NCBI RefSeq assembly: GCF_947499065.1
Contig: NZ_CANMMT010000005.1
Location: 62,001 to 126,000, forward strand
Source of the DNA: an uncultured Tenacibaculum sp.
GTDB lineage: Bacteria; Bacteroidota; Bacteroidia; Flavobacteriales; Flavobacteriaceae
DNA length: 64,000 bases
Direction: 5' to 3'
This document shows, piece after piece, positions 8,317 through 17,273 of this stretch (the first letter of the stretch is position 1; each line of letters opens with the position of its first letter). A program made the translations under genes and the position numbers. The notes beneath the pieces are model-generated. The model was not told the DNA's origin. It saw only the letters and a list, made by a program, of their open reading frames with translations, and did no database searches.

Positions 8317-9072
8317 TTATAGAGGCAAAATATTTTTTTTATAACTTTTTGAAACGGGAATTTCTATTTGAGTAAGAAGTATAACATTTTGATTCTTCCA
8401 AGACTTAAAATGTTGTGGATTTATTAAATGAGAACGATGTACTTGTATTAAGAAAAACAAATCCTTTTTAATTTTTTTTAATGAAGATCTTATGAGTTTT
8501 GATTTTAAAACCCCATTCTCAAGAAAAAAAATCTCAATGTAATTTTGAGATTTAGAAATACAGACTAAGTCAGATTTTAAAATTTTTAAAATGTCTAATT
8601 TATATTCTCCTTTTATAGTTAAAACTTTTTCTTCTGTTTTCTTTATCTCTTTAGGAAGAAGTTTAAGTGTAAATCTCCTAGCAAATAAGAGAATAGGAGT
8701 GAAAATAATAGCAGATTTAAAAGTAGCATTAGAAAACTCTGAAAATGTTAAAATTCCATTTAAAAATGGACTCTTATAATACAAATATGTAAATAGAAGG
8801 TTTAGAAAAAGGAAGAGTACAATAATCAATGTTTCTAAAAAAATATTCCATTTATAAAACTGATTATAAATAGAGTCTTGGAAAAGAATTGAGATAAAGT
8901 AAGATATAAAGGTAATTAAACTAAAACCAATGCTTAAAAATTCCCACCATAAAGAATCGGTAAATGAAGGGCCGTTGAAAGGTTTGATATAAAAAGTGAA
9001 AAAATAAATCCAAAGACTAATGAAAACACCAACATAAGTATGATGTTTAATAGAAGGATTTAGTTTATTCAT
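8317..9072 (-). CDS. LytTR-family transcriptional regulator with four membrane helices
   Basis: 251 aa. Four hydrophobic segments (about 13-31, 45-65, 81-103 and 116-135) precede a LytTR DNA-binding domain (about 155-250: LVCISKSQNYIEIFF, then LIQVHRSHLINPQHF). There is no receiver domain, so this is a membrane-bound one-component regulator. It probably controls itself or the downstream serine hydrolase gene, which it precedes on the same strand. The pair lies between two copies of the ftsY 3' end and may have been inserted as a unit. Confidence 0.85.
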   Translation of the reverse strand: MNKLNPSIKHHTYVGVFISLWIYFFTFYIKPFNGPSFTDSLWWEFLSIGFSLITFISYFISILFQDSIYNQFYKWNIFLETLIIVLFLFLNLLFTYLYYKSPFLNGILTFSEFSNATFKSAIIFTPILLFARRFTLKLLPKEIKKTEEKVLTIKGEYKLDILKILKSDLVCISKSQNYIEIFFLENGVLKSKLIRSSLKKIKKDLFFLIQVHRSHLINPQHFKSWKNQNVILLTQIEIPVSKSYKKNILPL

Positions 9073-9144
9073 TTTAAGTTTTAGTTTTTAATGAACAACC
9101 AATAACGATAAAAATTAAATCAGAAACAAATTAAGTTAAAACTT

Positions 9145-9184
9145 GTAGCTTGTTTCTTTAAATAAGAAAATTAGATAGATAATA
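9145..9184 (+). repeat. ftsY 3'-end direct repeat, copy 2
   Basis: Matches 6731-6770 at 37 of 40 positions, including the in-frame stop. The next 30 bases (to about 9215) still resemble the ftsY terminator hairpin but are degraded. The two copies bracket the serine hydrolase/LytTR pair. Confidence 0.8.
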
Positions 9185-9258
9185 ACAAGAATCCTCTTAT
9201 AGTTGAAGGAATTTTTCGTTTTTAAAAGGATTGTATTTGTTTTCTGGTAATTAAAAAA

Positions 9259-9306
9259 ATGAGAAGACTATGTTTTTTATTAGCTGTAATTCTAGTATTT
9301 TTTTAA
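9259..9306 (+). pseudogene. 15-codon signal-peptide-like remnant
   Basis: The frame MRRLCFLLAVILVFF followed by TAA reads like the start of an exported protein but stops at once. No continuation in another frame was recognised in the next 100 bases. It may be a remnant of a lost gene or chance. Confidence 0.25.
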
Positions 9307-9412
9307 GAATGCCTTATTTGAAGGTCAATTTATTAAAATTAACTTATGCTTTTGAATAATTAACAAAGGTTAGAAAATGCCAAAAAACTATCAATAGCAA
9401 TTATTAATACAG

Positions 9413-9420
9413 TATTTTTG
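9413..9420 (+). promoter_or_regulatory. Promoter -7 element TATTTTTG for rimO
   Basis: TATTTTTG fits TAnnTTTG and lies 23 bases before the rimO ATG. Confidence 0.6.
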
Positions 9421-9443
9421 CAGTCGCTTAAAAGTTAAATAAG

Positions 9444-10796
9444 ATGCGTACTAAAACAATAAAGCAAAATAAGATTAACGTAGTTACTTTAGGATGTTCT
9501 AAAAACGTTTACGATAGTGAGGTTTTAATGGGACAATTAAAAGCTAATGGTAAAGACGTAGTTCATGAAGATGAAAATGATGATGGTAATATTGTAGTAA
9601 TTAATACTTGTGGGTTTATAGGTAAGGCTAAAGAAGAAAGTATTGATACTATTTTGCATTATGCACAGCGTAAAGAAGCAGGAGAAATAGACAAAGTGTT
9701 TGTTTCTGGTTGTTTAAGTGAACGTTATAAGCCAGATTTAGAGAATGAAATAAAGAATGTAGATCAGTACTTTGGTACTCATGATTTACCTGCTTTATTA
9801 AAAGTTTTAGAAGCAGATTATAAGCATGAATTAATAGGCGAACGTTTAACAACTACACCTAAACATTATGCTTACTTAAAAATAGCTGAAGGTTGTGATA
9901 GACCTTGTTCTTTTTGTGCAATTCCATTAATGAGGGGAAAGCATAAGTCTACTCCAATAGAAAATTTGGTTACAGAAGCTACTAAGTTGGCGGAGAAAGG
10001 AATAAAAGAGATTATGTTAATTGCTCAAGATTTAACTTATTATGGGTTGGATATTTATAAAAAAAGAGCTTTAGCCGATTTATTAAGAGCACTGGTAAAA
10101 GTAGATGGAATTGAATGGATTCGTTTACATTATGCTTTTCCATCTGGATTCCCAATGGATGTATTAGATGTAATGAAGGAAGAACCTAAGGTTTGCAACT
10201 ATTTAGATATTCCATTACAGCATATTAATACTGAAATTTTAAAATCAATGAAACGTGGTACTACGCATGAAAAAACCACAGCTTTGATTCATAAATTTAG
10301 AGAATATGTACCTAACATGGCAATTAGAACAACTTTAATTGTTGGATATCCTGGAGAAACAGAGGAGCAATTCCAAGAATTGAAAGATTGGGTTGAAGAA
10401 ATGCGTTTTGAACGTTTAGGAGCTTTCGAATATTCGCATGAAGAAAATACTGGAGCTTTTGTTTTAGAAGATGATGTTCCTGCTGATGTTAAATTCCGAA
10501 GAGTAAATGAAATCATGGAAGTACAATCTCAAATTTCATGGGAATTAAATCAAGAAAAAATAGGAAATACTTATCGTTGTTTATTTGATAGAAAAGATGG
10601 TGAGTATTATTATGGACGTACCGAGTTTGATTCACCAGATGTAGATAACGACGTTATTGTTGATGCTCGTGAGCACTATATCAAATTAGGAGAATTTATT
10701 GATATAGAAATATATGATGCCGGTGATTTTGATTTATACGGAACACCAGTAGTAAAGCAAGAAAGACCAGTTCCTATGCATCAAAAAAAGAAGTAA
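9444..10796 (+). CDS. rimO: Ribosomal protein S12 methylthiotransferase RimO
   Basis: 450 aa. RimO is a radical-SAM enzyme adding a methylthio group to an aspartate of ribosomal protein S12. The N-terminal MTTase domain has three cluster cysteines (C18, C56, C90). The radical-SAM motif CDRPCSFC gives C151, C155 and C158. Further marks are LIAQDLTYYG and LDIPLQHIN, and a C-terminal TRAM domain (about 370-435). RimO rather than MiaB is supported by the MRGKHKSTPIENLV segment and overall similarity. A terminator lies at 10836-10859. Confidence 0.95.
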   Translation: MRTKTIKQNKINVVTLGCSKNVYDSEVLMGQLKANGKDVVHEDENDDGNIVVINTCGFIGKAKEESIDTILHYAQRKEAGEIDKVFVSGCLSERYKPDLENEIKNVDQYFGTHDLPALLKVLEADYKHELIGERLTTTPKHYAYLKIAEGCDRPCSFCAIPLMRGKHKSTPIENLVTEATKLAEKGIKEIMLIAQDLTYYGLDIYKKRALADLLRALVKVDGIEWIRLHYAFPSGFPMDVLDVMKEEPKVCNYLDIPLQHINTEILKSMKRGTTHEKTTALIHKFREYVPNMAIRTTLIVGYPGETEEQFQELKDWVEEMRFERLGAFEYSHEENTGAFVLEDDVPADVKFRRVNEIMEVQSQISWELNQEKIGNTYRCLFDRKDGEYYYGRTEFDSPDVDNDVIVDAREHYIKLGEFIDIEIYDAGDFDLYGTPVVKQERPVPMHQKKK

Positions 10797-10835
10797 TCTT
10801 CTTAAGCTTTAGTTACAATAATAAATTAATAAATG

Positions 10836-10859
10836 AATCCTGCTTTTGCAGGATTTTTT
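10836..10859 (+). terminator. Rho-independent terminator after rimO
   Basis: An 8-bp stem AATCCTGC / GCAGGATT with loop TTTT is followed by a T run. Confidence 0.85.
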
Positions 10860-10895
10860 ATGCATATTTATAATAGCTTTTAATGAATAATTGAA

Positions 10896-11471
10896 ATGGA
10901 AAAATTGGTCAAATATATCAGTAAATATGTAACTCTCGAAAAAGAAGAATTAGAAGTGATTTTATCTTTTTTCAAAAGGAAAACTTTATTGAAAGATAAG
11001 TTTATTATGAAAAAGGAGCAAGTGGTTACAGATTATTACTTTATTGCTTCAGGTGGACTTATTATTTATGATGTAGAAGAGGGAGTTCAATATACAAGAT
11101 ATTTTACTTTTGAAAATGAACTTATAGCAGACATTAGTAAAATAAAAAGTAAAAAACGTTCAAAGTCCTATATAAAGGCAATTGAAAATACAGAACTATA
11201 CAGTATTTCTTATAATGACATGGAAATGTTATATGATCGTTTTCCGATATGGCAAAAATTTGGGAGATTAGTATGGGAAGATGCATTTACAAGTGTTTTG
11301 TATGGAATTCACAACTTTCAAACTTTAACAGCAAAAGAGCGTTATTTAGATTTGCTAAAGCGTTCGGATTTAATATTTAGAGTTCCTTTAAAAGATTTGT
11401 CATTATTTTTAGGAATTACACCACAATCACTTAGTAGAATACGAAAAGAAATAAGTACAACTAAAGCATAA
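10896..11471 (+). CDS. Crp/Fnr family transcriptional regulator
   Basis: 191 aa. The cyclic-nucleotide-binding-like beta-roll lies at about 15-120 and the HTH at about 140-188 (VPLKDLSLFLGITPQSLSRIRKE). The arrangement is typical of Bacteroidota Crp/Fnr proteins, which lack iron-sulfur cysteines and often lack cAMP-contacting residues; the ligand is unknown. It is followed on the same strand by an outer-membrane barrel, a membrane protein and an NmrA-like gene, which it may control. Confidence 0.88.
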   Translation: MEKLVKYISKYVTLEKEELEVILSFFKRKTLLKDKFIMKKEQVVTDYYFIASGGLIIYDVEEGVQYTRYFTFENELIADISKIKSKKRSKSYIKAIENTELYSISYNDMEMLYDRFPIWQKFGRLVWEDAFTSVLYGIHNFQTLTAKERYLDLLKRSDLIFRVPLKDLSLFLGITPQSLSRIRKEISTTKA

Positions 11472-11570
11472 CTAGTATATAATAAGCTAGATGTATTAAT
11501 TATCATTTGGTAATTTACAGCAATCATTTTCGAGCAATCTTTGTATTAAAATTAATTAATACAATATAGA

Positions 11571-12485
11571 ATGAATAGTAAGAAAATAGTAATTGTGGTA
11601 TTGTTTTTTGCCTGCAAAATATTTGGACAGGTGACGGGTGATGTATTTGTTTTAGATAAAGATAGAGACCTGTTTTATTTTTATTATACGCCTGAAATAC
11701 ATGACAATTCTTTATATGATTATCAAAGAATAAGTACCAAGTTAGGACTACCACCAATAACATTTAATAAAATAGCTTTATATAATACAATCGGTGTAGA
11801 TTATCATTCAATATTGTTTAAAAATAATCAGCAGCCTCTTCTAAGTGAAAAAGAAAAATACTACAATGTGAACTATAGTTTATTGGCTCAATACAGAATA
11901 TCTAGAAATTGGTCTTTAAATGCTTTGTTTATGCCACATGTTATTGGAAACTTTAATGAAAAAGTAACGAATAATGATTTTAAGATAAACGGAATTTTGT
12001 TTGCAGAAAAGAGATTCATAAGTAAGAATACTAAAAATTACTATGTACTAAGTTTTGGAGTAGGGTATTTAACTATGTCTGGTAAAACAATGGTGAATCC
12101 GATAGTAAATTTCATGGGAAGTATAAACGAAAAATTAACCTTTGGAATTGGTGTACCTAATACCTATGTAAAATATAATTTTAATAAAAGACATGCTATA
12201 AAATTATTAGGCGATTTAAATGATTTTACTGTGAACATAAACAAACCTTTGTTATTAAATCAACCGAACAATACAATTATAGATAAATCTGTTTTTACCA
12301 CAGTAACTGCAGGTATCGAATATAATTATTGGATAAATAAAAATATTGGTTTTATGATTAGAGCAACTCATTCAGTTTATGAGAAATATGAATTTCAAGA
12401 TATAGATGAAGAAGTAATCTATGGCTATGATACAAAGTTGAGAGGTTATTTTACTACAGGAATAAAAATAAAACCGTTTAAATAA
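11571..12485 (+). CDS. DUF6268-like outer membrane beta-barrel protein
   Basis: 304 aa. A signal peptide (about 1-20, ending KIFGQ) is followed by alternating aromatic/polar strands typical of an outer-membrane barrel (for example SLLAQYRISRNWSLNALF and YYVLSFGVGYLTM). The family assignment to DUF6268 is from memory of its pattern and is moderate. It overlaps the next gene by one base (TAATG), so the two are translationally coupled. Confidence 0.7.
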   Translation: MNSKKIVIVVLFFACKIFGQVTGDVFVLDKDRDLFYFYYTPEIHDNSLYDYQRISTKLGLPPITFNKIALYNTIGVDYHSILFKNNQQPLLSEKEKYYNVNYSLLAQYRISRNWSLNALFMPHVIGNFNEKVTNNDFKINGILFAEKRFISKNTKNYYVLSFGVGYLTMSGKTMVNPIVNFMGSINEKLTFGIGVPNTYVKYNFNKRHAIKLLGDLNDFTVNINKPLLLNQPNNTIIDKSVFTTVTAGIEYNYWINKNIGFMIRATHSVYEKYEFQDIDEEVIYGYDTKLRGYFTTGIKIKPFK

Positions 12486-12880
12486 TGAAAACTAAAGATT
12501 TAGAATACAATAATTTTACTACGAAATCATTTTTATCTGTAGCTATGCCATCGTATTTATTTCCTGCAATTATGTCTTGGATTTCTGGATGGATTTTAGA
12601 GAACCCGGAATTAATGAAAGCAAGTTATAAAAGCATAGCATTACCATCATTAATAGCAACAATATTTGTGTATTTAATTCTGAAGGAGCTTCAAAAAAAT
12701 CAAAAAATTCTTAAAGAAAGATATACAAGAACTTTTTTTATAATCATAACAATAGCAAGTTTGTCTTTGTTGATTATAAACTTATTTAAGTTGGATTCTT
12801 ATAAGTTTGATATTCTTTTATCATCTACAATAGGAACAGTTATAACAGTTTGGAAATTTCCATTAAAAAAACATTCATAA
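12485..12880 (+). CDS. Small integral membrane protein, unknown function
   Basis: 131 aa with about four hydrophobic segments (about 15-37, 52-73, 86-103 and 108-125) and short loops. Its start overlaps the stop of the barrel gene, and the next gene begins 2 bases after its stop, so the three genes form one operon. No family recognised. Confidence 0.7.
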   Translation: MKTKDLEYNNFTTKSFLSVAMPSYLFPAIMSWISGWILENPELMKASYKSIALPSLIATIFVYLILKELQKNQKILKERYTRTFFIIITIASLSLLIINLFKLDSYKFDILLSSTIGTVITVWKFPLKKHS

Positions 12881-12881
12881 G

Positions 12882-13799
12882 ATGTATTTAAGTAAACCAA
12901 CTATTGTAGTTTTTGGTTCTACAGGAACAGTAGGATCTGAAGTGTTGAGACAATTGAGTAAATGTAATTGTTTTGTAAGAGGAGTGTTAAGAAAACCTAC
13001 AAGAAAAGTACCTGTAAAATTGAATGGAGAGAATAACAATATTACATACATAGCTGTAAATTTAAAGTCAAAAAAAGAAATTAAAAGAGCATGTATTAAT
13101 TCAGATACAATCTTTTTGTTAACAGGAACTTCTCCTAATCAAATAAACTATGAGGCAAGTATAATTAGTGTAGCAGAGGAGTTGAATATTAAAAGAATAG
13201 TTAAGTTATCGGCTCCTATTGTACCAAATAATATATATGTAGAAGTGAGTGATTGGCATCGAAAAATTGAAAAAATATTATTTGAGACTAATATTGATTA
13301 CTGTTTTTTACAACCACATTCGTTTATGCAAAATTGGGAGCGTAATACTTTTTCAATTAAGTATTTTGGAAAAATATTTGATGTAATGGGAGATGCAAAA
13401 AGAAATTATGTAGATGCTAGAGATGTAGCAGAAATAGCAGTGAAATATCTACTTTCAAATAATATTTTAGACAGAAAACGAATTGTTATTTCTGGACCGG
13501 AAGCTATATCACATCAGAGTATGGCTGCCAGAATATCACATGTAACGAATAGGAAAGTTATTTATGAAAATATTAGTAGAGATGAATATATGTATAAGTT
13601 AACAAAGCAAGCCAAGTTACCTGTTTGGTTGGCTCGTCATATAATTGAAATTGATATCCTAGCAATGAAACATCCTGAACCAAATCAAGATACCGTAACA
13701 ACGATTTTAAATCGTATGCCTAGAATTATGGATACTTATTTACAAGAATCACGTGATTTATTTATAGCTTCTAAATGGAAAGTTTTCTTTAATCATTAA
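12882..13799 (+). CDS. NAD(P)-binding NmrA-like / atypical SDR protein
   Basis: 305 aa. The Rossmann motif GSTGTVGSEV (about 12-21) near the N-terminus and the LSAPIVPNN and NYVDARDVAEIA segments are typical of NmrA/HSCARG-type atypical short-chain dehydrogenases, which lack the full YxxxK active site and act as redox sensors or reductases on unknown substrates. It is the last gene of the operon behind the Crp/Fnr gene; its start is 2 bases after the preceding stop. Confidence 0.82.
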   Translation: MYLSKPTIVVFGSTGTVGSEVLRQLSKCNCFVRGVLRKPTRKVPVKLNGENNNITYIAVNLKSKKEIKRACINSDTIFLLTGTSPNQINYEASIISVAEELNIKRIVKLSAPIVPNNIYVEVSDWHRKIEKILFETNIDYCFLQPHSFMQNWERNTFSIKYFGKIFDVMGDAKRNYVDARDVAEIAVKYLLSNNILDRKRIVISGPEAISHQSMAARISHVTNRKVIYENISRDEYMYKLTKQAKLPVWLARHIIEIDILAMKHPEPNQDTVTTILNRMPRIMDTYLQESRDLFIASKWKVFFNH

Positions 13800-13846
13800 A
13801 GAATAAAAAATTGTTTTAGATAAGAATTTTATACATCTTTACAGCC

Positions 13847-14581
13847 ATGAAGAAAGCTTACTTTAATTGGAGTTCAGGAAAAGATTCGGCTTATGCCTTG
13901 TATAAAATATTGCAACAAGATGAATATGACATCGAAAAACTTGTAACAAATGTAAATCAAGATTACGAACGAGTTTCTATGCATGGACTTCATGAAAATT
14001 TGTTAGACGCTCAAGCGGAAAGTATTGGTATTCCTTTAGAGAAAATTTACTTTCCTGCCGATGTAACTATGGATTTATACAATGAGAAAATGAAAGACAA
14101 AACGTCTGAATTGAAATCATTAGGCTTAAATCATGCTGTATTCGGAGATATTTTCTTAGAAGATTTAAAAAATTATAGGGACTCTAAGCTTAAAGAAGTA
14201 GGAATTATTGGTGTATATCCATTATGGAAACAAAACACCAAAGATTTACTAAGAGAATTTTTAGCGTTGGGTTTTAAAACTATTACAGTTTGTGTAAATG
14301 CTAAGTTATTAGGAGAAGAGTTTGTGGGAAGAATTATTGATGAAGACTTTATTAATGAACTACCTGATGATATTGATGTTTGTGGAGAAAATGGAGAGTT
14401 CCATACCTTCTGTTTTGATGGGCCAATCTTTAAAAAGCCAGTAGAGTTTGAAATAGGAGAGAAGGTTTTAAAATCATATACTTTAAATAAAGATAATTCT
14501 CAAAACTGTCATTCTTCTACCAAAGAAAAAGTAAAAAGCTACGATACTAGTTTTTGGTATTGCGATTTAAAAAAGATATAG
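13847..14581 (+). CDS. Dph6-related ATP pyrophosphatase (diphthine-ammonia ligase-like)
   Basis: 244 aa. The N-terminal PP-loop FNWSSGKDSAYAL (about 6-18) binds ATP. SMHGLHENLLDAQAESIGIPL and the later FGDIFLEDLKNYRD and GEFHTFCFDGP are hallmarks of the DUF71/Dph6 family. In eukaryotes and archaea Dph6 amidates diphthine; bacteria have no diphthamide, so this protein probably amidates something else. It converges with the histidine kinase gene, with only 4 bases between the stops. Confidence 0.85.
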   Translation: MKKAYFNWSSGKDSAYALYKILQQDEYDIEKLVTNVNQDYERVSMHGLHENLLDAQAESIGIPLEKIYFPADVTMDLYNEKMKDKTSELKSLGLNHAVFGDIFLEDLKNYRDSKLKEVGIIGVYPLWKQNTKDLLREFLALGFKTITVCVNAKLLGEEFVGRIIDEDFINELPDDIDVCGENGEFHTFCFDGPIFKKPVEFEIGEKVLKSYTLNKDNSQNCHSSTKEKVKSYDTSFWYCDLKKI

Positions 14582-14585
14582 AAAA

Positions 14586-15740
14586 CTACTTTTCTAAAGT
14601 AAAGAAGAAAGTAGTTCCTTTACCAAGTTCAGAAGTTAACCAGATTTTACCTCCATAGTTACTTATTATCTTTTTAACTATAGAAAGTCCAATACCAATA
14701 GAATCTTTTGTGTCTTCTAGTTTTAGAAAAGCATTGAATATTTTTGAATGGTATTCTTTTTCAATGCCTTTTCCATTATCCTTTACGTAATAAACAGTTT
14801 TTTCATCTTCTTCAAAAAAACCAACTTCGATAAGACCTTTTTCCTTATCGTTATATTTAATAGCATTCCCTATTAGGTTTTGAAATAACTGTTGTATTCT
14901 ATGTTCATTTCCTAAAATAGAAGGAAAGTCTTTAGAAACTGTTATTTCTATGTTTTCTGGTGCATTGGTATATTGAAGAATTTTATTGATAATATGGTTT
15001 AAGTCTAATTTAGAAAAATTGAAATCATTTCTATTAATTGTTGAATATTCTAGTATTCCTTTAACTAAGGATTCCATGATGTGAATATTATCACTTATGG
15101 AGTCAAGGAATTGCACGGCTTCATTATTTAAGTTCTCTACATGATCTGCTTTTAGCCAAGTAACAAGTGTTTCAATATTTCTTAAAGGTGATCTTAAATC
15201 ATGAGAAACGATATGTGCATAATTACTAAGGTCTTTGTTTTTTTCTTCAAGTTGTTCTAATAGTTTCTGTTTTTTTTCAAAAACCATACAAGCTTCCAAA
15301 GTATGTGAAAACTTACTTATTACAGGTAATAATTGCTCGGAATTTTTTTTATAAATATTAGAAGTATTGGTATACAAGAATAAATAATTTCCTTGATAAA
15401 GCTTATAAATTACAATAGTACCTTCATTTACTTTTATAGGCACTAATTCCTTAAAATCTTGACTATATTCAATTATAATATAATTGTTTATAGAGTTTAA
15501 AAATGATTTTAAGTTTGGGCTTAGTTCTGGGGTTATATCGTTACCATGTGGAATTGAATATTTTTTTGTTAACTGATTTTTTTCATTCAAGTTAAGAATC
15601 CAACAAGCATTTAGATTTCTTCTCGTAAGAAGAAGTTTTAGAAAAGAATTACAATTTTCATAGTAATCTAACGATTTTCCTATGCTCATTGAGTATTCAT
15701 AAAGTCTTAAAATATCTAATATTTTATTGTCCTGTTCCAT
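14586..15740 (-). CDS. Soluble sensor histidine kinase
   Basis: 384 aa, no membrane segment. Residues about 10-160 form a GAF-like sensory region; a short coiled coil leads to HisKA (HIVSHDLRSPL, phosphoacceptor H180), followed by the HATPase domain with NLIGNAIKYN (N box), VKDNGKGIEK (G1) and IGIGLSIVKKI (G2). The gene starts one base after the stop of the FIST protein, so the two are surely cotranscribed. FIST proteins are often encoded beside kinases, suggesting FIST-ligand control of this kinase. No response regulator gene is adjacent. Confidence 0.9.
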   Translation of the reverse strand: MEQDNKILDILRLYEYSMSIGKSLDYYENCNSFLKLLLTRRNLNACWILNLNEKNQLTKKYSIPHGNDITPELSPNLKSFLNSINNYIIIEYSQDFKELVPIKVNEGTIVIYKLYQGNYLFLYTNTSNIYKKNSEQLLPVISKFSHTLEACMVFEKKQKLLEQLEEKNKDLSNYAHIVSHDLRSPLRNIETLVTWLKADHVENLNNEAVQFLDSISDNIHIMESLVKGILEYSTINRNDFNFSKLDLNHIINKILQYTNAPENIEITVSKDFPSILGNEHRIQQLFQNLIGNAIKYNDKEKGLIEVGFFEEDEKTVYYVKDNGKGIEKEYHSKIFNAFLKLEDTKDSIGIGLSIVKKIISNYGGKIWLTSELGKGTTFFFTLEK

Positions 15741-16841
15741 TTATTCAAATAAACCAACTACTATAGTTTTATTATAAAATTCGATATATCCATTTCCGTA
15801 AGAAGATATTTCACCTAGTGTTAAAGCTCCACAAGTTGGAATAGTAGGATGTTGATTTGAAATTGCTTCTGAAACATTTTCTAATTCATGTTTAAAATCA
15901 TCTTTTAAGTATAGAATTCTAGAGATACAATCAATAATCATTGCAAACTTTGGTTTTTCAGCTTGATTAGCAATACTTTCAGCAGCTTTTCTAGCCGCTT
16001 TAATTAATAAATCTTTATCTCCTTTCATAATATTAATCATTGTATTCTCTTCAACTTCACCAACACATACCAATGAATCATTTTCATCTGTAGATAAAGG
16101 GTCTCGAATGATATAATCTGTTCCTTGTTTTATAACACCTAATGGATACCTCATGGCTAATTCGAAAAACCCGGTATCACTAAATTTCATTCCAGAATCA
16201 TTTTCAACTACTTTCTTATATAAATCATAAGGAGCATCCCAGTTGATGCCTTCAATAGAATTACCACTAGTTTTTGTGACAATGTAAGGTCCATCTAGCT
16301 TTTGCCATCCATGTTCTACACCAATAGAAGATTTCATTTCTATAATAGCAACTACAGCAGTATCTTCTAAAAAGCCTTCCTTAGAAAAAACACATGGCTT
16401 TTGTTGTAAAGTTAAGCTCCCTGCACCTCCTCCAAAATAATTGGTTTTCATTCCGTATTCTTGATAAAGCCTGCTTAAGTAATTAGAAATACTTGAAGTT
16501 AAACCATCTACAAAAGTGATTAAACTGTAATTGGTATTTTCTTTAAAATTAGTTTTTGGAATTTTAAATTCTTTTTGACTAATATTTCTGATTGTATATG
16601 TTTGAACTACATTACTTAATTCATGAACAATAATTCCTTTGTCTTGAACATCGTTTTTCCAGATTACCATAGGGAAAATTCCACCAATAAAATTAATATC
16701 GGCCTCATTTAATGAGCTTACAAGATTATCAATATTTATGTCTGTGTGTTCACCAATAGAAATTAATGCAGTATTGTTTTTTACTAAATTCTTTATTTCT
16801 AAAGTTATTTCATCTATGTTGGTTGTAGTTAAGTGAAGCAT
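15741..16841 (-). CDS. FIST domain signal transduction protein
   Basis: 366 aa. The FIST_N region lies at about 20-210 (including YFGGGAGSLTLQ) and FIST_C at about 215-355 (TFFELAMRYPLG-like segment, then PTIPTCGALTLGEISSYGNG, which is characteristic). FIST domains are predicted small-ligand (perhaps amino-acid) sensors. The stop abuts the histidine kinase start, so the two probably form a split FIST-kinase sensor. Confidence 0.88.
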   Translation of the reverse strand: MLHLTTTNIDEITLEIKNLVKNNTALISIGEHTDINIDNLVSSLNEADINFIGGIFPMVIWKNDVQDKGIIVHELSNVVQTYTIRNISQKEFKIPKTNFKENTNYSLITFVDGLTSSISNYLSRLYQEYGMKTNYFGGGAGSLTLQQKPCVFSKEGFLEDTAVVAIIEMKSSIGVEHGWQKLDGPYIVTKTSGNSIEGINWDAPYDLYKKVVENDSGMKFSDTGFFELAMRYPLGVIKQGTDYIIRDPLSTDENDSLVCVGEVEENTMINIMKGDKDLLIKAARKAAESIANQAEKPKFAMIIDCISRILYLKDDFKHELENVSEAISNQHPTIPTCGALTLGEISSYGNGYIEFYNKTIVVGLFE

Positions 16842-16964
16842 ATTTAATAAGTTAAGCTATTATAAATATACTTTTAAGTTAGAGAGGGGAAATGTGAAAT
16901 TAGATGAAAGGTATTTATGTATAGATGAAAGGTCTAAATTTTTGGTTGATTCGTTTTTAACTAA

Positions 16965-17273
16965 CTACATAAATAAACAGTCAATATAGTCCGTTATCAT
17001 GTGTAACAATAAACCAATTCCGATAATATTAAAAGGTTTTTTAAAAAAGAGAAGAAACACATATATAATCATTGCATAATAGGTATGTAAAGGATGAAAG
17101 TTAATACTACATCTATTTGGGGCAAAAATAGGTGTAGCTAATAAGTGATCCAAATCTACAAGCATAGTTGCTAATAGAATTAAACTTACTTTTTTCCATT
17201 CTTTTTTAAAGAATACATAAGCTAGAATAAAAGGAAAACCGAAATGTAAAAAGTAATGGATAAATGTTTGCAT
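16965..17273 (-). CDS. DUF6122 family membrane protein
   Basis: 102 aa. It has about three hydrophobic stretches with the family's histidine/aspartate-rich loop: HYFLHFGFPF at the start, VDLDHLLATP and RCSINFHPLHTYY in the middle, and HMITDYIDCL at the end. The pattern resembles membrane-bound metal-dependent hydrolases, but no activity is known to me. Its start shares one base with the stop of the PAS gene, so the two are coupled. Confidence 0.8.
   Translation of the reverse strand: MQTFIHYFLHFGFPFILAYVFFKKEWKKVSLILLATMLVDLDHLLATPIFAPNRCSINFHPLHTYYAMIIYVFLLFFKKPFNIIGIGLLLHMITDYIDCLFM

Larger units (their letters stand above)
9073..9443. other. Intergenic stretch with ftsY-tail copy and a tiny signal-peptide ORF
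   Basis: 371 bases between the LytTR gene and rimO. It holds the second ftsY-tail copy (9145-9184), a decayed version of the ftsY terminator hairpin just after it, a 15-codon ORF at 9259-9306 and the rimO promoter at 9413-9420. Nothing else was recognised. Confidence 0.6.

Noticed and set aside
11524..11763. Minus-strand frame over the Crp/DUF6268 gap
   Set aside because: Antisense to a clear exported-protein gene, with no family pattern.
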